From the NCBI GenBank assembly GCA_036397455.1, contig DASWIX010000058.1:1-64000 (forward strand): a stretch of 64,000 nt of DNA, read 5' to 3'. The notes beneath the pieces were generated by a model, which searched no databases, had not been told where the DNA came from, and saw only the letters and a list, made by a program, of their open reading frames with translations. A program made the position numbers and the translations under genes. Shown here one piece after another: positions 60,709-64,000 of the stretch (its first letter is position 1; each line of letters opens with the position of its first letter). The stretch is from JADFNB01 sp036397455. GTDB taxonomy: Bacteria; Gemmatimonadota; Gemmatimonadetes; Gemmatimonadales; GWC2-71-9.

Positions 60709-63410
60709 TCGGCCAGCGCACCAAGGGCGTCCCGCACGACCCGGGGCACCTGTGCCTTCGTTGCCTCGACCTGTTCCGGATTCCCGATACCGCCTGACGC
60801 GAAGTGCGGGCGGCCCCCACCCGAGCCACCACCGATCTCGGCAATACGGCGCACCAGGTCACCGGCGCGTATCCCCCGCGCGATCAGATCATCGGTCACG
60901 GCCACATGCACTCCCGGGCGAGTACCGCCCGTGAACAACACGCTCACCGCGCTGTGCGCCTGCCGGCGGAAGTTGTCCATCAGCGTACCGATTTGCCCGC
61001 GATCGGTGACCGGCGCATCGTCCACCACCAACCGCACCTTGCCCATGACATGTTCGGTCCCGCCGCCGCCGCCCGCGTTCGCGCCCTGCAAGAGGTCCTC
61101 GATTTGTTTCGCGAGCACGCGGCGCTCGGCGAGTAGCGACTCGACCTTGCGACCGACATGCTCCGGACTGGTGCGCAGGACCTCCGCGATCGCGCCGAGA
61201 CGGGCGTCGAGCGCGCGGACGATCTCGTATGCGCCCGGCCCGGTCACCGCCTCGATACGACGCACGCCCGCCGCCACACCGGATTCAGCGGTAAAGTGAA
61301 ACATGCCGATCTGGCCGGTCGTCCGCACATGGGTCCCACCGCACAATTCCACCGACAGACCCGCGATGTCCACCACCCGTACGACGTCGCCGTACTTCTC
61401 GCCGAACAACGCCATCGCACCGCGCGCGAGTGCGTCCGCGTAGGGAAGCTGGTACGTGTCAACATCCACGTTGGCCCATATCCCCTGGTTTACGATCTCC
61501 TCGATCCGGGCCAACTCGTCGTCGGTCACCGGGACATGGTGTGAGAAGTCGAACCGCAACCGATCCGGAGCCACGACCGATCCCGCCTGTCGAGCGTGGT
61601 CGCCCAGCACCGTGTGGAGAGCGGCGTGGGCCAGGTGGGTCGCGGTGTGATTGCGTTCGATGTCGCGGCGCCGGCCCTCCGTCACCGACGCGGTGACGGG
61701 TGTGGGCTCGAACGGGGACTCGAACGCCCCGACCGCCACCTGCTTCCCGTCGATGCGCAGCACGTCGTCGACCGTCAGTTGCCAGCCGTCACCCCGCACC
61801 GTCCCCGTGTCGCTTACCTGACCGCCCGATTCCGCATAGAACGGGTTGTCATGCAGCACGAGTTCGAGACGGCCGGCGTCGTGCCGAAACGCCAGGATGT
61901 CCGTTTCGGTTTCCGTCGTCTCGTACCCAACGAAGCGCTGCCGACGGCGCGGGATGACCCGCGTCCACTTCCCTTTCCGCCGCCCGCGCCCGCGCGCGCG
62001 ATCGTGCGACCCCTCGCGTGTGCCACTGCCCGTGCGGGTCGTGCCCGAGCCGGCGATCGACAAGGAGACGGGCACGTCACCGGTGCCTTGCATGCCGGCG
62101 GCGCGCGAGCGTTCCTGCTGCGTCACGAGCGCCCGCTGGAAACCAGCGACGTCGACCGTCCACCCGCGCTCCCCGGCTATGACCTGCGTCAGGTCGAGGG
62201 GAAACCCATAGGTGTCGTACAAGCGGAACGCTTCATCCCCGCCGATCACGCCGCTCGGACCGGAGATTTGTTTGTCGAGGCGCCACAAGCCGCCTTCGAT
62301 GGTCTCGAGAAACCGCTCCTCTTCCGCCTGCGTGACCTCATGGATGTGATCGCGTTTCGATACGAGTTCGGGGTACGCCGCGCCCATCAGTTCAATGACT
62401 CGATCGGCAAGGTGGACGAGCGTCGGCTGCGGGCGACCGAGCAGATACGCGTGCCGAACGGCCCGGCGCAGGATGCGGCGCAACACGTATCCCCGTCCGT
62501 CGTTGGACGGATACACCCCGTCCGCGAGCAGGAACGTGACCGCGCGGGCGTGATCGGCCAACACCCGAAACCCGGCGCCGGCCGGGCCCGGATCGTAGGG
62601 ATGCTCGATCAGCTCGGCCGCCGTTTCGATGATCGGGAGAAACAGGTCGGTGTGGAAGTTGGAGTCGGTTTCCTGCATGACCGCCGCGATCCGCTCGAGC
62701 CCGGCGCCCGTGTCGACCGAGGGGGCCGGCAGCGGCGTCCGTGATCCGTCAGCCGCCTGGTCGAACTGCATGAACACGAGATTCCAGATCTCGAGCAGCG
62801 CCCCGGATTCGGCCAGCGCCTCGAAGTCGCTCTGGATGGGCGGCGTCCGGCTGGGCGCGCGGCCAGCGCGGAGATCGATGAAGATCTCCGAACACGGGCC
62901 GCACGGCCCGGTGTCGCCCATCTGCCAGAAGTTGTCCGCGTCGCCAAGGCCATAGATCCGGCGGGGATCGATGCCGGTGACCTCCCGCCAGAGCGCGCGG
63001 GCCTCCTCGTCCTCATGGTGGACCGATACGTACAGACGATCGGGATCGATGCCAAGGTAGCGGTCTGACGTCACCCACTCCCAGCCGTACGCGATCGCCT
63101 CGCGCTTGAAGTAGTCCCCAAACGAGAAATTGCCCAACATCTCGAAGAACGTATGGTGCCGGGCGGTATGTCCCACCTGCTCCAGATCGTTGTGCTTGCC
63201 GCCGGCGCGAACGCACTTCTGCACGGTGACCGCCCGCGGGGAGGCGCGCCGCTCGATCCCCTGGAACACGCGCTTGAACTGGACCATCCCGGCGTTCGTG
63301 AACAGCAAGGTGGGGTCCCCATGCGGCACCAGGGGCGAGGAGGGAACCGGCTCATGTCCGCGCTCGCCGAAGTACTCGACGAACGATTGGCGAATCTTAT
63401 CGGCTTCCAT
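60705..63410 (-). CDS. alaS: Alanyl-tRNA synthetase
   Basis: A 901-residue class II synthetase. Start MEADKIRQSFVEYFGERGHE; motif LLFTNAGMVQFK, HTFFEMLGNFSFGDYFK, and DTGPCGPCSEIF in the aminoacylation domain. Editing domain has HTATHLAHAALHTVLGDH and later CGGTHVRTTGQIGMFHF; the C-terminal DHHA1 domain is in GGGSGGGRPHFASGGIG. A basic, low-complexity insert (about residues 455-491, rich in Gly, Arg, Lys and Ser) precedes QRFVGYETTE and looks unusual for the family. Confidence 0.95.
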   Translation of the reverse strand: MEADKIRQSFVEYFGERGHEPVPSSPLVPHGDPTLLFTNAGMVQFKRVFQGIERRASPRAVTVQKCVRAGGKHNDLEQVGHTARHHTFFEMLGNFSFGDYFKREAIAYGWEWVTSDRYLGIDPDRLYVSVHHEDEEARALWREVTGIDPRRIYGLGDADNFWQMGDTGPCGPCSEIFIDLRAGRAPSRTPPIQSDFEALAESGALLEIWNLVFMQFDQAADGSRTPLPAPSVDTGAGLERIAAVMQETDSNFHTDLFLPIIETAAELIEHPYDPGPAGAGFRVLADHARAVTFLLADGVYPSNDGRGYVLRRILRRAVRHAYLLGRPQPTLVHLADRVIELMGAAYPELVSKRDHIHEVTQAEEERFLETIEGGLWRLDKQISGPSGVIGGDEAFRLYDTYGFPLDLTQVIAGERGWTVDVAGFQRALVTQQERSRAAGMQGTGDVPVSLSIAGSGTTRTGSGTREGSHDRARGRGRRKGKWTRVIPRRRQRFVGYETTETETDILAFRHDAGRLELVLHDNPFYAESGGQVSDTGTVRGDGWQLTVDDVLRIDGKQVAVGAFESPFEPTPVTASVTEGRRRDIERNHTATHLAHAALHTVLGDHARQAGSVVAPDRLRFDFSHHVPVTDDELARIEEIVNQGIWANVDVDTYQLPYADALARGAMALFGEKYGDVVRVVDIAGLSVELCGGTHVRTTGQIGMFHFTAESGVAAGVRRIEAVTGPGAYEIVRALDARLGAIAEVLRTSPEHVGRKVESLLAERRVLAKQIEDLLQGANAGGGGGTEHVMGKVRLVVDDAPVTDRGQIGTLMDNFRRQAHSAVSVLFTGGTRPGVHVAVTDDLIARGIRAGDLVRRIAEIGGGSGGGRPHFASGGIGNPEQVEATKAQVPRVVRDALGALAE

Positions 63411-63486
63411 CGCGGGAAACCTAACGAACGATGTGACGGGACGGCAGGAGAGCTCGGTCGGCCGCGCTCATCCCGTCACATCGGGG

Positions 63487-64000
63487 TCACGACGGGGCCG
63501 CTACGTGGAGCGAGAAGATCGCGTTCACCCCGTTGGCCTCGACCGGATACTCCCCGACGACCGATTGCGACACGAGGTCGAACACGACGACGCGCGTCGC
63601 CAGCGGCCGTTGGGCATCGGATCCCGTCACCCTGTCCCTGAACCACCGGACGCTCTCCTTCCAGCGGGTCGCGCGTAGCCGCGAGAAACCCACCGCGACG
63701 TGACGCTCATCAAGGAGTGCGATACCGCGACACCATCCGAGCGGGTGGCCCGGACGCGCGATCGCGTTGAGATCGACGCGCGAGATGATCCGGTGCGACG
63801 CGGGATCCACGGTGATGACGAACCCGTCGACGCTCGTGAAGTACAACACCCCGTCTCGCAACAGACCATCGTGAATGTACGTGTCCGCTATGCGCTCGAT
63901 CCGACCGGGACCGGTGAGGCAGACCGCGTCTCCCTGATGGCAACGCGTCGCCCAAATCGACTCCCCGAGGCGGAATACGTGATTGGGGTGGGAGATGTGA
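63487..64000 (-). CDS. Beta-propeller-like protein (DUF4915-type), partial
   Basis: A minus-strand frame open to the window end. It reads HPNHVFRLGESIWATRCHQG, RIADTYIHDGLLRDGVLYFT, VDGFVITVDPASHRIISRVD, IALLDERHVAVGFSRLRATR, and RVVVFDLVSQSVVGEYPVEA then GVNAIFSLHV. Repeated W/Y-D-G-x-L-Y-F-T-type strands are typical of propeller blades; the layout recalls TIGR03032/DUF4915 proteins, which occur beside polysaccharide and sulfation genes. The N-terminus is outside the window. Confidence 0.6.
   Translation of the reverse strand, partial: HISHPNHVFRLGESIWATRCHQGDAVCLTGPGRIERIADTYIHDGLLRDGVLYFTSVDGFVITVDPASHRIISRVDLNAIARPGHPLGWCRGIALLDERHVAVGFSRLRATRWKESVRWFRDRVTGSDAQRPLATRVVVFDLVSQSVVGEYPVEANGVNAIFSLHVAAPS

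Overview
The window is a GC-rich bacterial chromosome segment. The lipoprotein fragment, DUF2279 protein, CpsB-type phosphatase, very large glycosyltransferase set, many GTG/TTG starts and SLBB export protein suggest a Gram-negative soil or aquatic lineage. Gemmatimonadota-like is my inference from gene flavour; no marker gene proves it.

Layout. (1) 1-1866: edge of a lipoprotein gene, an M28 peptidase remnant, a CAT-anticodon tRNA with a nearby copy of its 3' end, and a DUF2279 protein. (2) 1931-19547: surface-polysaccharide locus. Two minus-strand genes (a GT4 transferase and a WecA/TagO-like initiating transferase) face a tightly coupled plus-strand run of 13 genes: glycosyltransferases, methyltransferases, a Wzx-like flippase and a Wzy-like polymerase. 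HflX follows convergently. (3) 20822-28972: an 8.2-kb accessory island in which every small gene or gene pair is bordered by a structured palindromic repeat. It carries two HepT/MntA toxin-antitoxin pairs, three near-identical Uma2 nuclease-like genes (one frameshifted), a fourth divergent Uma2, a PBECR-like putative RNase and a REP-associated (IS200-like, Y1) transposase. It ends in four tandem ~214-bp units that are internally deleted Uma2 cassettes. This is the most unusual part of the window. (4) 29212-44288: second polysaccharide block: SLBB outer-membrane export protein, an Uma2 scar, a third HepT/MntA pair that has cost an HddC-GmhB gene its 5' end, polymerase, a sulfotransferase-glycosyltransferase fusion, flippase, heparinase-like lyase, GDP-mannose/UDP-glucose dehydrogenase, GT4 transferase and Wzz-like protein. 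(5) 44307-49345: IS graveyard (ISAzo13-like element inside an IS256 remnant, IS30 and IS3 tails), an FkbM methyltransferase, an internally deleted copy of a polyprenyl glycosylphosphotransferase and a GxxExxY remnant. (6) 49346-64000, all minus strand: SLC13 permease, bifunctional ATP sulfurylase/APS kinase, CysQ, an intact glycosylphosphotransferase, RarA, ZIP transporter, CCA-adding enzyme, SDR, CpsB-like phosphatase, a small coupled ORF, AlaS and the edge of a beta-propeller-like protein.

How it fits together. WecA-like and WbaP-like enzymes would load the first sugar on undecaprenyl phosphate, the glycosyltransferases and methyltransferases extend and decorate, two Wzx/Wzy sets flip and polymerise, and the Wzz-like and SLBB proteins set length and export. 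Sulfate permease, Sat-CysC (PAPS synthesis), CysQ (PAP removal) and the sulfotransferase fusion together suggest a sulfated, uronate-containing polysaccharide. That is an inference from gene content.
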